Shown here: positions 33,601 to 41,883 of the stretch, one piece after another
Layout: each line of letters begins with the position of its first letter
Numbering within the stretch: position 1 is the first letter of the stretch
Assembly: GCF_932526225.1 (NCBI RefSeq)
Contig: NC_064048.1
Span: 7,293,015 to 7,357,014, forward strand
Source of the DNA: Nematostella vectensis
Taxonomy: Eukaryota > Cnidaria > Anthozoa > Actiniaria > Edwardsiidae
Reading direction: 5' to 3'
Length of the DNA stretch: 64,000 nucleotides
Program-made: the position numbers and the translations under genes
The notes under the pieces: generated by a model
The model's database searches: none
What the model saw: only the letters and a program-made list of their open reading frames with translations
What the model was told of the DNA's origin: nothing

Positions 33601-34865
33601 AATATAATAGCAATAAACTTAAACTGTGCCTAGGCGAATAAATCCTATAAAACTTTCCAGACCATTTAAACTCAGATTTAACCTGATTAAACCTAACAAT
33701 GCGCTTGGTTATAACAAGCAGCGTAGCTGTTTTTGGTTAAAGGCTACTCTAAATTTGTAGTGGAGCCTCCCTAACTCGAACTCATGCAACTCCAAATCCC
33801 CGCTTTCTCTAGCCTGCTTGCAGGCGGTACTCGGTGTTAATATCGCGGAAAACCCTCTCCATTCGGTGATCAGGCGCCATCTTGTATTTAAATGCACTCG
33901 CCCCTAGGAACTACGCGGCTCAAAATACAATATGGCGCCGATCACCGAACGGAGAGGGTTTTCCGCGATATTAACACCGGGTACCGCCTGCAAGCAAGCT
34001 ACACTTACTCAAACTCCATCCTGACTTGAACTCGGATAACTCGAACTCCCTGCTAACTCAAAGTGCTCCCTAACATGAACTCATATAACTCAAACTCCAG
34101 GCTAACTCGAATAATTTTATGTTTCCCTTGAGAATTTCAAGTTAACAGGGCTCCACTGTATTCCTAAACATGTCTAAACTCGGTTAAACCGATAAGAATT
34201 AAAACCTTAAAACATAAACCTGATCTAACATGCATTACCAGATAAAGTAAAGATGCGACGCACGTTCCACGCGAGGCCTGCCTCGTTCCATGCGGGACAG
34301 TGTAAGTCCCTTGCGAGTCTCGCGAGGCCAAACTATCGACACTCGTGTAACATAAGTAAGTTTGTCACGTGAAAAGGGCTGGTACTTTGCATTTGATGTA
34401 CTATAATTATAGATGTACTATAATCTTCCCGTTAACAATGTCTCAGGACAATGATTAGGATATCCGAAAAGCTATTCCTGCGGTGATTCCGCTTCCGCCT
34501 AGAATTTATACCCATCCCTGTAAATCAATCATGCCATCCCGTAGTCAAACATAACACCGTTACCATTCAATTCCCTTGCTGTATGCAGTCAAATGGTTCA
34601 TGATGAAAATACATGAAAGGCATTGATTGGTTTAGAAGATTGATTGACTACGCACTACTCCCAAACGACACAAGGATTCAGGATTCGCCGAGGTCGTGCA
34701 ACAACGAATTTGGCTAATAATGCCCGCAAAGATATACGCCTTCATCCCAGCAGGAAGTTGGGAAAGGCGCAAAAAGTCTCTAGCTCCTCTGAAGAGGAGA
34801 AGGCACAGCATACAATTGTAGTATTGGAGGACAAAAAAGTATGTTTCGTTCAGCTCAGCCGTTAG
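9234..34865 (+). CDS. MICAL: MICAL-family F-actin monooxygenase (26 exons)
   Basis: MICAL enzymes use FAD and NADPH to oxidise actin methionines and so disassemble filaments downstream of semaphorin/plexin and Rab signals. Exons read from splice sites: 9234-9717, 10929-11030, 11731-12086, 13937-14194, 14937-15090, 15475-15666, 16024-16162, 16433-16481, 17038-17280, 18063-18128, 18657-18848, 19315-19585, 23753-23987, 24202-24397, 25232-25381, 25672-25965, 26258-26600, 27742-27840, 29365-29514, 29855-30006, 30562-30766, 31191-31287, 31759-31832, 32295-32403, 33104-33150, 34675-34865. All junctions are GT/AG and phases agree, giving 4848 nt (1615 aa plus stop). Order: FAD monooxygenase (1-515), CH (about 516-620), LIM (759-818), basic/Pro/Ser/Thr-rich linker, bMERB coiled coil (about 1376-1553). 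The exon-1 start is the first in-frame Met giving a typical N-terminus. The last exon is the least certain. The intron after the LIM exon holds a large array copied from that exon. Confidence 0.93.
11370..11405. repeat. Short tandem repeat, three 15-bp copies
   Basis: Three head-to-tail copies of TGATGACACACCCC(T) lie in MICAL intron 2. No function is apparent. Confidence 0.7.
12960..13640. repeat. 109-bp minisatellite in MICAL intron 3
   Basis: A G/T-rich unit recurs every 109 bases: ATGGTGGTAT is at 13241, 13350, 13459 and 13568, with more diverged copies upstream to about 12960. The strand is strongly purine/T-biased (GGTTTGGTTGGGAGGGGTGG). The array covers roughly five to six units between exons 3 and 4, so it must be spliced out. 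Open frames across it arise only from its low C content. Confidence 0.85.
14246..14515. mobile_element. MITE with GGCCCTGTCACA termini
   Basis: The left end reads AAGGCCCTGTCACACATACG and the right end is its approximate reverse complement (ACATGTGACAGGGCTTTT). Internal subterminal repeats (GTGTGACAGGGCGCGTGCGAC, TTGCAGGTCGCATGCG) are also inverted. It is about 270 bp, non-coding, and sits in MICAL intron 4. Confidence 0.7.
15180..15350. repeat. Degenerate tandem repeat in intron 5
   Basis: The pattern TGGTATCCTTATTAA...GTTCTGCTGTAAT recurs three to four times at roughly 60-base spacing with heavy divergence. It resembles the GTCC-ATAT-AGCGG unit of the 58541-64000 satellite only loosely; common ancestry is speculative. 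Confidence 0.4.
16024..17280 (+). CDS. MICAL: MICAL exons 7-9: calponin-homology (CH) domain
   Basis: Three exons (16024-16162, 16433-16481 with only 49 nt, 17038-17280) encode a single CH domain. Visible hallmarks are [21 protein letters not shown] and RPDL in exon 7, NFDSLKPGD in exon 8 and AEEQLGIP plus [16 protein letters not shown] in exon 9. CH domains in MICALs support actin targeting. The exon ends with a basic Ser-rich segment ([10 protein letters not shown]) leading into the linker. Confidence 0.93.
16667..16990. repeat. Direct duplication in MICAL intron 8
   Basis: A block containing GAGGAAATCTGTAACGAGTT, GTAGTTAGGGGTTGCTCAAT, ATACTACACGA and CAGCAAGCGTATTTGTATTT occurs twice (about 16667-16850 and 16848-16990) in the same order, the second shortened by small deletions. 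Confidence 0.75.
17369..17810. repeat. 77-bp tandem array in MICAL intron 9
   Basis: CTACCGTGG starts at 17377, 17454, 17531, 17608, 17685 and 17761, a period of 77 (one of 76). Each unit runs GCGCGCTACCGTGGCCACC, TTAGTGAAGTAA, CAATAAGGATGCGAGAAACG, TGCTATCTGATACGACG. The same unit appears once as the left end of inverted-repeat elements at 28840 and 32774, so the array is an amplified transposon end. Confidence 0.88.
18063..18848 (+). CDS. MICAL: MICAL exons 10-11: CH-LIM linker
   Basis: Exons 18063-18128 and 18657-18848 encode a lysine-rich and Pro/Ser/Thr-rich linker ending [18 protein letters not shown]. Both are multiples of three with strong GT/AG sites. No folded domain is visible. 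The intron between them contains a tRNA-derived SINE on the opposite strand. Confidence 0.85.
18335..18606 (-). mobile_element. tRNA-derived SINE
   Basis: Read on the minus strand from about 18606, a tRNA-like head shows an A box (GGCGCAGTTGGCAGAGCG) and a perfect B box (GGTTCGATTCC, complement of 18529-18539) at tRNA-like spacing, followed by an unrelated body ending near 18335. A second, more diverged copy shares head and body at 56330-56520. The presence of a polymerase III internal promoter plus a non-tRNA body is the SINE definition; it is not itself a functional tRNA because flanking acceptor-stem pairing is lacking. Confidence 0.7.
19315..19585 (+). CDS. MICAL: MICAL exon 12: LIM domain
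   Basis: A complete LIM double zinc finger is visible: Cys759 and Cys762 (CFFC), His780 and Cys783 (HREC), Cys786 and Cys789 (CEVC), then Cys815 and His818 (CRPH). The exon ends KTRREG with donor GTACGG at 19586. Its phase (one base of the codon) joins exactly to exon 13 at 23753, giving a continuous acidic/basic linker. The last 64 bases of this exon plus the donor are the template of the adjacent 87-bp tandem array. Reading through the donor instead of splicing stays open for about 310 further residues, to a TAG at 20516. Confidence 0.9.
19522..22975. repeat. 87-bp tandem array duplicating the MICAL LIM exon end and its splice donor
   Basis: About 40 head-to-tail copies of an 87-bp unit start at the TGCAG within the LIM exon (19522, next at 19609). 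Each unit carries an exon-like part (TGCAGACCTCATTATTATAAG through GACAAGACGGGAAG), the donor GTACGGTAAAT and a short AT-rich spacer ending in a potential acceptor GTGCAG. Some units lack nine bases (the R/I-P-K/N codons), one type lacks three, and a T insertion (AAATTTGC) marks others. Because 87 is divisible by three, both strands show long open frames encoding the repeating peptide [22 protein letters not shown] or its antisense. TAG occurs in CTTCTAGAC at 20511, 21379, 22248 and 22767. The array lies inside intron 12. Confidence 0.95.
23093..23660. mobile_element. MITE-like element with about 60-bp inverted ends
   Basis: The left end (TTGTTGTTCGAG, then GGTGTTTAACACAAGGTTCCG, then CTATAAAAAGGAAAGCTCC) is the approximate reverse complement of the right end (GAAGCTTTACCTTTTATAGC, then GAAACCTCGTG, then AACCCTGTTGTTC). 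It occupies most of the intron between the 87-bp array and exon 13. No coding potential. Confidence 0.65.
23753..30006 (+). CDS. MICAL: MICAL exons 13-20: low-complexity linker
   Basis: Eight exons encode a long charged, Pro/Ser/Thr-rich region without recognisable folded domains, as is usual between LIM and bMERB in MICALs. Exon 17 is Lys/Thr/Pro-rich ([12 protein letters not shown]) and exon 20 starts with a proline run and ends [17 protein letters not shown]. For exon 20 I chose acceptor 29854 rather than the downstream CACAG because only the former keeps phase with exon 19. Junction phases are consistent throughout. Confidence 0.82.
24910..25131. mobile_element. Foldback element with TAGCCTACCTGTAGGC tips
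   Basis: Long imperfect arms: TAGCCTACCTGTAGGCTTTA at the left pairs with GCCTACAGGTAGGCT at the right, and GTAGCTCGTG-CCGCCATCTTGGATTC pairs with GAATCCAAGATGGCGGCC-ACGAGCTAC. It is inserted in MICAL intron 14. The tip is shared with a second element at 40901-41010. Confidence 0.8.
26798..26830. repeat. ATT trinucleotide microsatellite
   Basis: A short run of (ATT)n interrupted by TTT lies in MICAL intron 17. A CT dinucleotide tract follows at 27040-27065 in the same intron. Confidence 0.8.
27420..27760. repeat. Degenerate repeats of the exon-18 acceptor region
   Basis: Upstream of MICAL exon 18 (27742), pyrimidine-rich segments ending in versions of TATAACGCAGGAACACTTGTC, GCCAG recur in decayed form at about 27535 (TGTATCCTTTGTCGCTAG) and 27662 (TATAACCCAAAGATCCTTGT, CACCAG), with a partial TATAACGCAG at 27594. 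The real acceptor is the last copy. Confidence 0.45.
27962..28167. mobile_element. MITE in MICAL intron 18
   Basis: Ends are inverted: ATTATTGGGACCTTAAGC at left and GCTTAAAGTTCCTAAT at right, with a second pair AACGTAGAACG / ATTCTACGTTTTT. The interior contains GCGCGCGCGCG and repeated ACGTCG-type motifs. About 200 bp, non-coding. Confidence 0.65.
28585..28827. mobile_element. MITE in MICAL intron 18 (TAATACGAGCAAC ends)
   Basis: The left end TAATACGAGCAACAAAATCA is the reverse complement of the right end TGATTTTGTTGCTCGTATTA, a perfect 20-base match extending imperfectly further (CAGCTTGTC / GACAAGTTG). The internal TTGTCTCGCAGCAAAATGACG echoes the ends. Confidence 0.8.
28840..29072. mobile_element. 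Inverted-repeat element, source family of the 77-bp array
   Basis: The left end resembles one unit of the 17369-17810 array (GCCACCTTGACAGTTTTGTG, AGAAACGTGCTATCTGATG). The right end carries the inverted tip CCACGGTAGCGCGC at 29050-29064. It directly abuts the preceding MITE. Confidence 0.65.
30562..34865 (+). CDS. MICAL: MICAL exons 21-26: bMERB (Rab-binding) coiled coil and C-terminus
   Basis: Exons 30562-30766, 31191-31287, 31759-31832, 32295-32403 and 33104-33150 (47 nt) encode a continuous heptad-rich, Glu/Lys/Gln-rich helix: [34 protein letters not shown], then [20 protein letters not shown], then [15 protein letters not shown], then [17 protein letters not shown]. This matches the C-terminal bMERB/DUF3585 domain that binds Rab8-family GTPases and folds back on the enzyme. 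The final exon (34675-34865) is basic then Ser/Glu-rich with a stop at 34863-34865; its AAG acceptor is weak and a shifted frame ending near 34820 is possible. Confidence 0.82.
30770..31135. repeat. Degenerate 21-22 bp repeat in intron 21
   Basis: The motif (A/C)GAATCA(A/C)TC(C/T)CGA(A/G)TA(G/C)TAC recurs loosely through about 30790-31020 with strong divergence. It starts within 20-30 bases of the exon 21 donor and keeps the plus-strand frame open for about 60 codons beyond it. Confidence 0.5.
32774..33034. mobile_element. Inverted-repeat element, second copy of the 77-bp-unit family
   Basis: Ends GTAACGCGCGCTACCGTGGC and GCCACGGTAGCGCGCGTCGC are inverted repeats of about 20 bases. The left subterminal part (CACCTTGACATTTCTGTGAA, AAGCCATTAGGAATGCGAAA) matches the array unit. 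The element lies in intron 24, ending 70 bases before exon 25. Confidence 0.75.
33810..34001. mobile_element. Foldback element in MICAL intron 25
   Basis: Arms of about 80 bases pair: TAGCCTGCTTGCAGGCGGTA with TACCGCCTGCAAGCAAGCTA, then TTAATATCGCGGAAAACCCT, CTCC, GGTGATC, GGCGCCAT with their complements. The centre is about 45 bases. Confidence 0.85.
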
Positions 34866-34998
34866 AAATATAGTTCGTTTTCTTATAAAAATGGCTGCGG
34901 TTTCAGTGGCCCTGGGAGTCTGGGTATTGCAGCTAAGTCTTTCCTCTGCCTTTACCGCTGAGTTCCAAGATCAAGTCTCGAGTTTTACAGCAATAATC

Positions 34999-35056
34999 AA
35001 TAAATACTAAATAATCTAAGTTAGCAACTAAAGAAAAACTAAATCTTATAAATAAA
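34999..35056 (+). terminator. Candidate MICAL polyadenylation signals
   Basis: Two AATAAA hexamers (34999-35004 and 35051-35056) lie 134 and 186 bases after the proposed MICAL stop codon, in AT-rich 3' UTR-like sequence. Placement is suggestive only. Confidence 0.4.
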
Positions 35057-35234
35057 ACCCTAAACTTGTATAAAGTGAACATGTAGAGTTTCAACATGAT
35101 CTAAATCCTATTTATAACTGAAGAAAAACATATTTGCGATGAAATATCCGTGAAGTTTTTGTATTCTATTTCAAGAAATTATCTTTTGCCTTTTTTTTCA
35201 GGTTTTATCACGTCCGTTTGATGAGAGCAAAACA

Positions 35235-35460
35235 GCAAAATCACGTGATTGCTGCCTCGTGTCACGTTATCATCACTCACGTGATCATCATACAATATTA
35301 CGTGATTAGATTCCATTTCGTTATTGGTTGAACGTGATATATATTTTGCTAAAAAGCCTATCGTATCGTATACGTCAGTCAAAAGTCACGTAATTTGACA
35401 AACATCGTGGTGGCCATTATCACGTGATCACTTATTTGGTGGTAAGTTCACGTGGCTTTT
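35235..35460. promoter_or_regulatory. Cluster of (T)CACGTG(A)-type E-box motifs
   Basis: TCACGTGATT, CTCACGTGATC, TTACGTGATT, GTCACGTAAT, ATCACGTGATC and TTCACGTGGC fall within about 225 bases, far denser than elsewhere nearby. CACGTG is the core of bHLH-ZIP sites (USF/MiT/CLEAR type). The cluster sits 370-600 bases after the MICAL stop. Regulatory activity is inference; it may simply be a degenerate repeat. Confidence 0.35.
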
Positions 35461-36541
35461 ATGGGCACGACGACTGCATCAGGCCTAGAATTTTAAATTA
35501 ACAAATTACAAAATACGCTTCAAAAGCACTCGCCTTATTAAAACCAAAATATAAAAAAGCAACGTATATAACCATCTTGAGTTATAGATATAAGGGGGGG
35601 GGGGGGGGGTGTGAATAGGTTCGCAGATGGCGGATTCGGCCCCGAAATGCTCACGGATTACGGATTTTGATTATGATTTCTGCGGATTGCGGATTTGGGA
35701 AGTACGGTAGATCACAGATCTCTTCACAATTCGGGCGCGGATTTCGGCTTCGATGGTCGAATTTCGGATTTTAAATAAATTTCAATCCATGCTAGTGTTT
35801 ATCTGTCAAACCATGCGGATCTAAGAAAAAATATGCGGATCCACGGATTTGCTCCAAAAATGTAGCGGATCCGCGGATTTACATACCCCTTCCCCCCCCC
35901 CCCCCCCCCCCCCCATATAAATGTCTAATATTATAGAGTATATAATTATAATTAAAATTATTGTAAATTGATTGAGAGAAATTTATTATGATTAGCATGA
36001 TAAAAGCACTGCACTAGAATTTTAGAATTAAGTCAAAAAAATTAGTGCTGTTAGAAAACCTACAACTAAACATAAGGTATCTGTGTAATGAACACCTTTT
36101 TACCAACGTATTTCTACAGTTCTTAAAGATTGCAATTTGTAAAAGAACAATACGAGAGAGAAATAATAACATAAAGGATCAAGCAAGTTCCAGTCACCTT
36201 TGTGATTAGGCTTAATGTCGTCATAAAAAAAAAAATAAAGAAAATTACACAAGATTTGTCGTGAATCTTTCTTATATTGCGTTTTGGCTTACCTGTAGGT
36301 ATGTCTTGTCCACTCAATAATCCGTACCATACATGGTGTTAACACTGTTTACACGGTATACCGGTGGACCGGACGAATTTCACATTTGATCAGCGGTTTC
36401 TTCACAGAAGTGACTCTTCACGCTGCCGCCAGGCCTTACCTAAACCTTTTCCCTTTTTTGTTTGTTTGTTTTTTCCTTTTCTTCAACCTTTTGAGAGGGT
36501 CCTGAAGAGGGTATAAAACGGGAGCCGGGATTCGCCTCATT

Positions 36542-36640
36542 TTGGACCGGGAAAACGGGATTAGGGTTACCGGGAAAACGGGATTAGGGTTACCGGGAAA
36601 ACGGGATTAGGGTTACCGGGAACGGGATTTGTCTACCGGG
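36542..36640. repeat. 23-bp tandem repeat containing TTAGGG
   Basis: ACCGGGAAAACGGGATTAGGG plus TT occurs three times in tandem, followed by a shortened, diverged copy. It contains the metazoan telomere hexamer once per unit but is not a telomeric array. Confidence 0.8.
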
Positions 36641-39520
36641 AAACGAGAATCGACATGTTTCGACGGAAACGGGATTTTTCAAATTTTTTCTTCTTTATGC
36701 TATATGCGTTGTTAATCTATTAATTTTCGCATTTTAAGAGCTTTATAAAAGCATTTCTGTTTCAAACCACTTCAAACCTTGCTGCGCAGCTGACCACTTC
36801 CTAAGACTCCTAATCTTTCTAAATTTTACCCCTCTTTTTAGCCCCCTAAGTCTAAGAGATTTTGGTGCTCGTCCCATTTTTCGCGCGGTCAAATTCTCAC
36901 TTATCGAACTTCTCGTCGGTTTTCTCCATTCCTCTGAGATTCTTTGCGCTCAAAACACACGGGAACGCTTGCTACGCAGGCTAGGTCAAAAGGTACGGCA
37001 TCGTGAGTAATTCTTCAACCACCGTAACAAGAAATGATTTACCGCTATTTTAAAGACTAATGCATAGGCCCACGTTTTCATTCCTAATTTCGTCGCCATC
37101 CTGCATTTCTCGCCAAAATGATATCGGAAATGGACTATTGTTCTTTTAAGTCACCGACCCAGTAAAACCTCGCCTGTGCCAGCCTCATAGGTGTGGCCTC
37201 TAACTCCTGCGGAGGAATCTAGACCGGATAGTGACGTGACAAATGTATTTTATTTCCGCCGGAAGTCGTTTTACCTACGCCCGGTCGTTACCCCTTTCTG
37301 CAACAGTCTCAGACGATAGGGTGAACCTGACCTTTTGAGTTAAGTCGGTGCGGCTATTAAGAGGGCAGGTGATATCGAGTAACTTGCTGATCAAGACCGG
37401 CTGCACGGCGGATATATATTTAGCGCTGTTCTGCGAAATGTCAATTGTCCTAATTTCTTCTTTTTCTTTTTTGTCGCTGAATTTTAGTAAATCAGTGTAG
37501 TGTTAAATTCAGGCAACTCTATGCTCTTAGTACTATCGTATTTATGGTAACTTTCCGTAAGAAAATAATGAACTTGTCGTTGCTTGACAATAACGTCACA
37601 CATGTCGGGTCCGGTCTTTTGACATGTATTTTAGCAGGATAGAGCACAGCGGTTGACACAGTTTCTTTTAAGCCAGTTTGCGCGGTACTGGTTGAAATAA
37701 CAAGACCCCCATCAGTCTACGTGATCTACAAAACAGCCTGAGTCTTCCCAGCCAAGTATGTGCTGAAAGATTCCATAAGAGGCGAACTCAACAAGATCTG
37801 AGAGGATCACCCAACTTGTTATTGCCATGTTGAAAACGCAGGTTAAAAATGTGGAAAAACTGTCTCTGTCACGGGAAACCTGGTATGTTTTTTTTTTTTT
37901 TTTTTTATCATAGACTTCTATCCCTTTTTTTTCTTCTTAAACTCAACGACCTAGGGTCGGCTTATCTTGTCGGTGTAGAAAATTTCTACAGATAATACAT
38001 CGTTAGTAACCTCATGACACTACGTTACTGTGGAAATGCTTCATGGTCGGAACTCAACCAAACCAGAGCGGTGCGACCCTGACTCTGTCACGCTGTCTTC
38101 AGCCGATTTCAGATGACTGTCAGGAGATAGCATATATTACCCCCCGAACGATAAAAACAAGTTGGTCCCTACATAAGCTTCCGGCCGGAGGACAAGATCA
38201 CGGCAAAAATAGATTATCGGCTACACTGAGATGCACTTGACTAACAAGCCCTTTAATCCTATCTCTAGTGTATCTAATTTTTCTCGAAACAGGAATCAAC
38301 TTCAGTTTTTAATTAGTCAAGAAAGGAAAACAGTGCCAAAAACAACCACGCCTGTGCTTACAATTGGGAAATATCCCGTCCTTTGACAATTGACATCACT
38401 CTTTTCTTGTTCCTCTCACGTCTCAGTCAAGTAAACACCCGGTTAATTACAGTCAAACAAGCTCAGGTGTACTCCCCCAGAGCGCTTCATAATTTTGTTA
38501 TTTGAAATTTTAATCCAACGTTTGTTTCCAGAATCCCGGGGGGAGGGGACTCCGATAAAAAAAAAAAAACAGACGGATATGATCGTCGGCAAAGTCTATT
38601 TTAACCATAAGGGAGGGCACTTTGGGCGTGGTCAACAGAAATTCTTACCCACCCCAAAGTGATAGCAAATTGGGCGTGGACGAAGTAATTTTTAACCCTG
38701 ATGGCAGAATCGGAAAAAAACGTAAAACACCCCTTTGGGAATAGCAATTGGTAGAATTTTTATACCCTAAGAGATGACAAAGTCCCTAAAGAATGGCAGT
38801 TGGTCGAAATTTTTTACCCTAAACTTACTTCCAACTTTTTCTAAGAGTCCCCCCCCTCCGGATCCGTTCATTCGAAAACGACTGTTAAATCTCGAATTGA
38901 AACCAACCGTTATTTTCTCGTTGAATTCGATGAACTTTAGCTCCTTGTTTATAAATTGTCCACAGGGATCCCGTATTACTCATACTTTTCCAATATTGCG
39001 GCAAGAAACAAAAAAGGTCGAGTTTACGAACCCGGAAAACAGCAATATTCTTTATTTAGGCGAGATGATTTATTTAATCGCGGGTTTTATTAGGAACATA
39101 TATCTCGTAATTACATAAAAAACGAATTCGGGGAAAACCACTAATTTGATTAATAATTATAATTACAAAATAATCACTGAACATTCGAAAATTGAATGCA
39201 ATAATGCGCTTTTCGAGGTCCGCACTTGAGCTTGTTTGACTGTATTGTATTTCGATTGAGTATAGATAGATAGCTGAAATATAAATCTTTGTTGTACATG
39301 GCTATTTCGTATCTCATTATTTGTGTCACAGTTTTAAAAGATAAAAACAATGACTAGGTTTAGTACTTGAGCTGTTATAACTGTAAGTATTGCACATCCT
39401 TGTACAGTCCTCTCTCAGCGTGAAGCGTTCTTAAAATGAGGTAATCTTCAAATCACTCGCAGAGTTCATATGTCATTTCCTGTCGGCAGTAGCGACCTCT
39501 GACGTTTCCCTGCTCAAAGT

Positions 39521-39628
39521 TATAAACCGGCCCCTACAGCAGAGTTCCGGTATTAACTTGAGTCAGCTCATCGAACGAGAAGTCCTCTTTCGGACCAAGA
39601 CTTTGACCAGTACGGATCGTACGAGAAG
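39521..39628 (+). promoter_or_regulatory. Candidate TATA box and 5' UTR exon of the secreted inhibitor gene
   Basis: TATAAA at 39521-39526 is followed about 30 bases on by a plausible start site (around 39551) and an exon-like segment ending ACGAGAAG with donor GTGAGC at 39629. The next strong acceptor, CTTCCTCAG, is at 41876, seven bases before the ATG at 41884. An untranslated first exon spliced over a 2.2-kb intron would explain these signals. No transcript evidence is available here. Confidence 0.4.
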
Positions 39629-40900
39629 GTGAGCATAAAAGAGCAACAAAATTTCTCGCATTTATCCCAAATATAAACCTTCCATAAATGCTCAGTCACT
39701 TTAAAGTCTTGAGGAACCCTCAAGGAAAGTCCCAGCTGTATTTTTTAGTAGAAAGGACTACGTTGTGACTCGTTTTTTGTCATGTTTGAAAAAAGTTTGA
39801 CCTCTTATTGCAGATGGGGTTTACCAGAGGAAATATAAGTTAAGGGTTATCTTGCTCCCATTTGAGCGACAAAAACATAGATCAAAACAGTGTCATTTTT
39901 TTCTGCACTTTCGGGATGCAAGCCACAAAGCCATCCCTATATAATATCCTAAAACACCAATGCATTGTTGAACATCCCTAAAACCTATTTAATAAGGCTG
40001 TACGCTACTGTCTTAATTCTTAGCCTTTTACAATTACTCTTAGCATGGTTTTTGTTTGTTTTGTTTTTTTTTTCATGGACAGAGATTTATAAGTAGTCGC
40101 TTCCTCCGTTTCCAATCAAGTTTAAGTTTATTTTCTTTGCTCTTCCATCGATAGCATTACAATAGATTACTCCAGAATATCTAGAGAGGCACATTTCCAC
40201 ATTTACCCCAACCAAATATTTTTCTTTAGACACTTTACTTCAACCATGTAGAGAAGCTACTGATTTAGGCCGATCCCCATCCGATGCAAAAGCCATATTG
40301 CGTAACAAGTCGTAAACTTCCAAAAAAATCCAACAAGAAATAATACACTCAAAATAGTATTTTTTTTACTATTTTAATTGCTTCGCCAAGTGCGCTTCGA
40401 GAAGTAGAGCTAACTTCCCAAAAATTTTTAACAACAAATTTTCTAAATTTAGATTGTTTTTGCGTTCGCTAAGGGTCTAGCTTGAAACTTGAAACTCTTA
40501 TTGACTAAAGCAAGCATTCACCTCAAGTTCCATGATCGAGTAGCTCGTATTTGTTTTGCCTCCCGAGTGGAGATTTCCGAAGAAACAAACGCTCAGGTCC
40601 GCTACATGTAGGGTAAGAAGGGTATTATTAACGGTGGGAAAGTTCATTTACAGCGACCTACTCAAGGGGAAATTAGTCCTTTACTCAAAACATCAGGATC
40701 TTTTTTCCTTCGCACGTTCGCTCGGTTCGGTGCGGGTGTCAGTTTGCAAGCTACTTCCTTTTATGCGGTTTCGTATTAACAAGTTTGTTAACATTCAAAA
40801 CTTTTTTATTAAATTTTCTTTAAAGCTTTACCTTTATTTTTTATTTCGCCTTGGATAACAGTTTAGGTTTTTATCCTGAAATACTTGAACGTATGGAGAC

Positions 40901-41010
40901 TAGTCTACCTGTAGGCTTTCATAGTTTTTCCGGCACGAAAACCCCGAAAAATCGAAATCCGAGTTTTCGGGGTTTCGTGCCGAAAACTATCAAAGCCTAC
41001 AGGTAGGCTA
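40901..41010. mobile_element. Foldback element, near-perfect 48-base arms
   Basis: TAGTCTACCTGTAGGCTTTC...CCCCGAAAA pairs with TTTTCGGGG...AAGCCTACAGGTAGGCTA around a loop of about ten bases. Its outer 15 bases match those of the element at 24910-25131. A G-run follows at 41030-41048. Confidence 0.88.
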
Positions 41011-41883
41011 GAAGGAGACAGTTTCTGAGGGGGGGGGGGGGGGGGGGAATTAAGACCATGTCAGTTCTACCACAGTATCCCCCTCCGTCTACCGGGACTA
41101 CAGGAAGACCAAGCCGGGTAGGAGAGCTCATGTATTTGACTGCCAGCTCATAAAAAAATAAAGACCAATCACTCCGCCCTTTTACAATGCAGTTCCGAGT
41201 CACCGGTCAGTTACTTGTCTTATTCTTTTATGTTCGAGGACCCAGTGGTCTTTGCGGGCGCTCCAAAGGTTCAACGAAAGCACAGATTTGTCATTAATAA
41301 AGTAGTGAGATTTCAATCATGGACCGCCATTTTGAAATTCCCTTTAGATTTACTCAAGTGTATTAAGGCTTGGAACATAAGCTAAAACAGTCGAAATTTT
41401 GAAAGTTCCCTTAAAGTGAGTTAACATTGCCTTAAATGCACCATTTTTGGTCAAAACATCAAACTCGACAATGTTAGCTGTTTGGTAATATTTTATTTTG
41501 AGTGATGACGTCCAGCCGATCACGTGACTTTTGCAAATCAATATTTCAAAAAATGCTACGTTGGTGGATACGCTATGAAAAAAAACATTGCATGTTTTTA
41601 TGTTCCTTTGAAATACGTCTGCACACTGTTGTCTTAACCGGCAAGAAAAGTTTAGCTCTTCGGTCACAAATCAACATTTTAATTCGCAGCAGGTCACGTG
41701 ACTTAACAAAATATTTAATATTTTGTTAACGGCAGAGAAAATTCATTTCAAGCGAGTAACCAAGATATTTTCAATCAAATATCGTTAATATCATATCAAA
41801 CTTCATTCGTAGATTGGAGTAAATAACAAAGGAGTGGGTGTTCGACATTCTTTAATAACGTCTTTTTCTTCCTCAGAATCAAC

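Larger units (their letters stand above)
34866..39500. other. Intergenic region, no gene recognised
   Basis: Contains a CACGTG-type motif cluster (35235-35460), G and C homopolymer runs (35595-35612, 35889-35914), GCGGATT-rich degenerate repeats (35620-35880), a 23-bp repeat (36542-36640) and scattered fragments. No exon chain with conserved coding sequence was seen. Confidence 0.5.

Noticed and set aside
36542-36640. Telomere
   Set aside because: TTAGGG occurs only once per 23-bp unit and there is no uninterrupted hexamer array.
38774-39118. 114-aa plus-strand frame
   Set aside because: No homology pattern, AT-rich composition and no flanking splice or polyadenylation signals.
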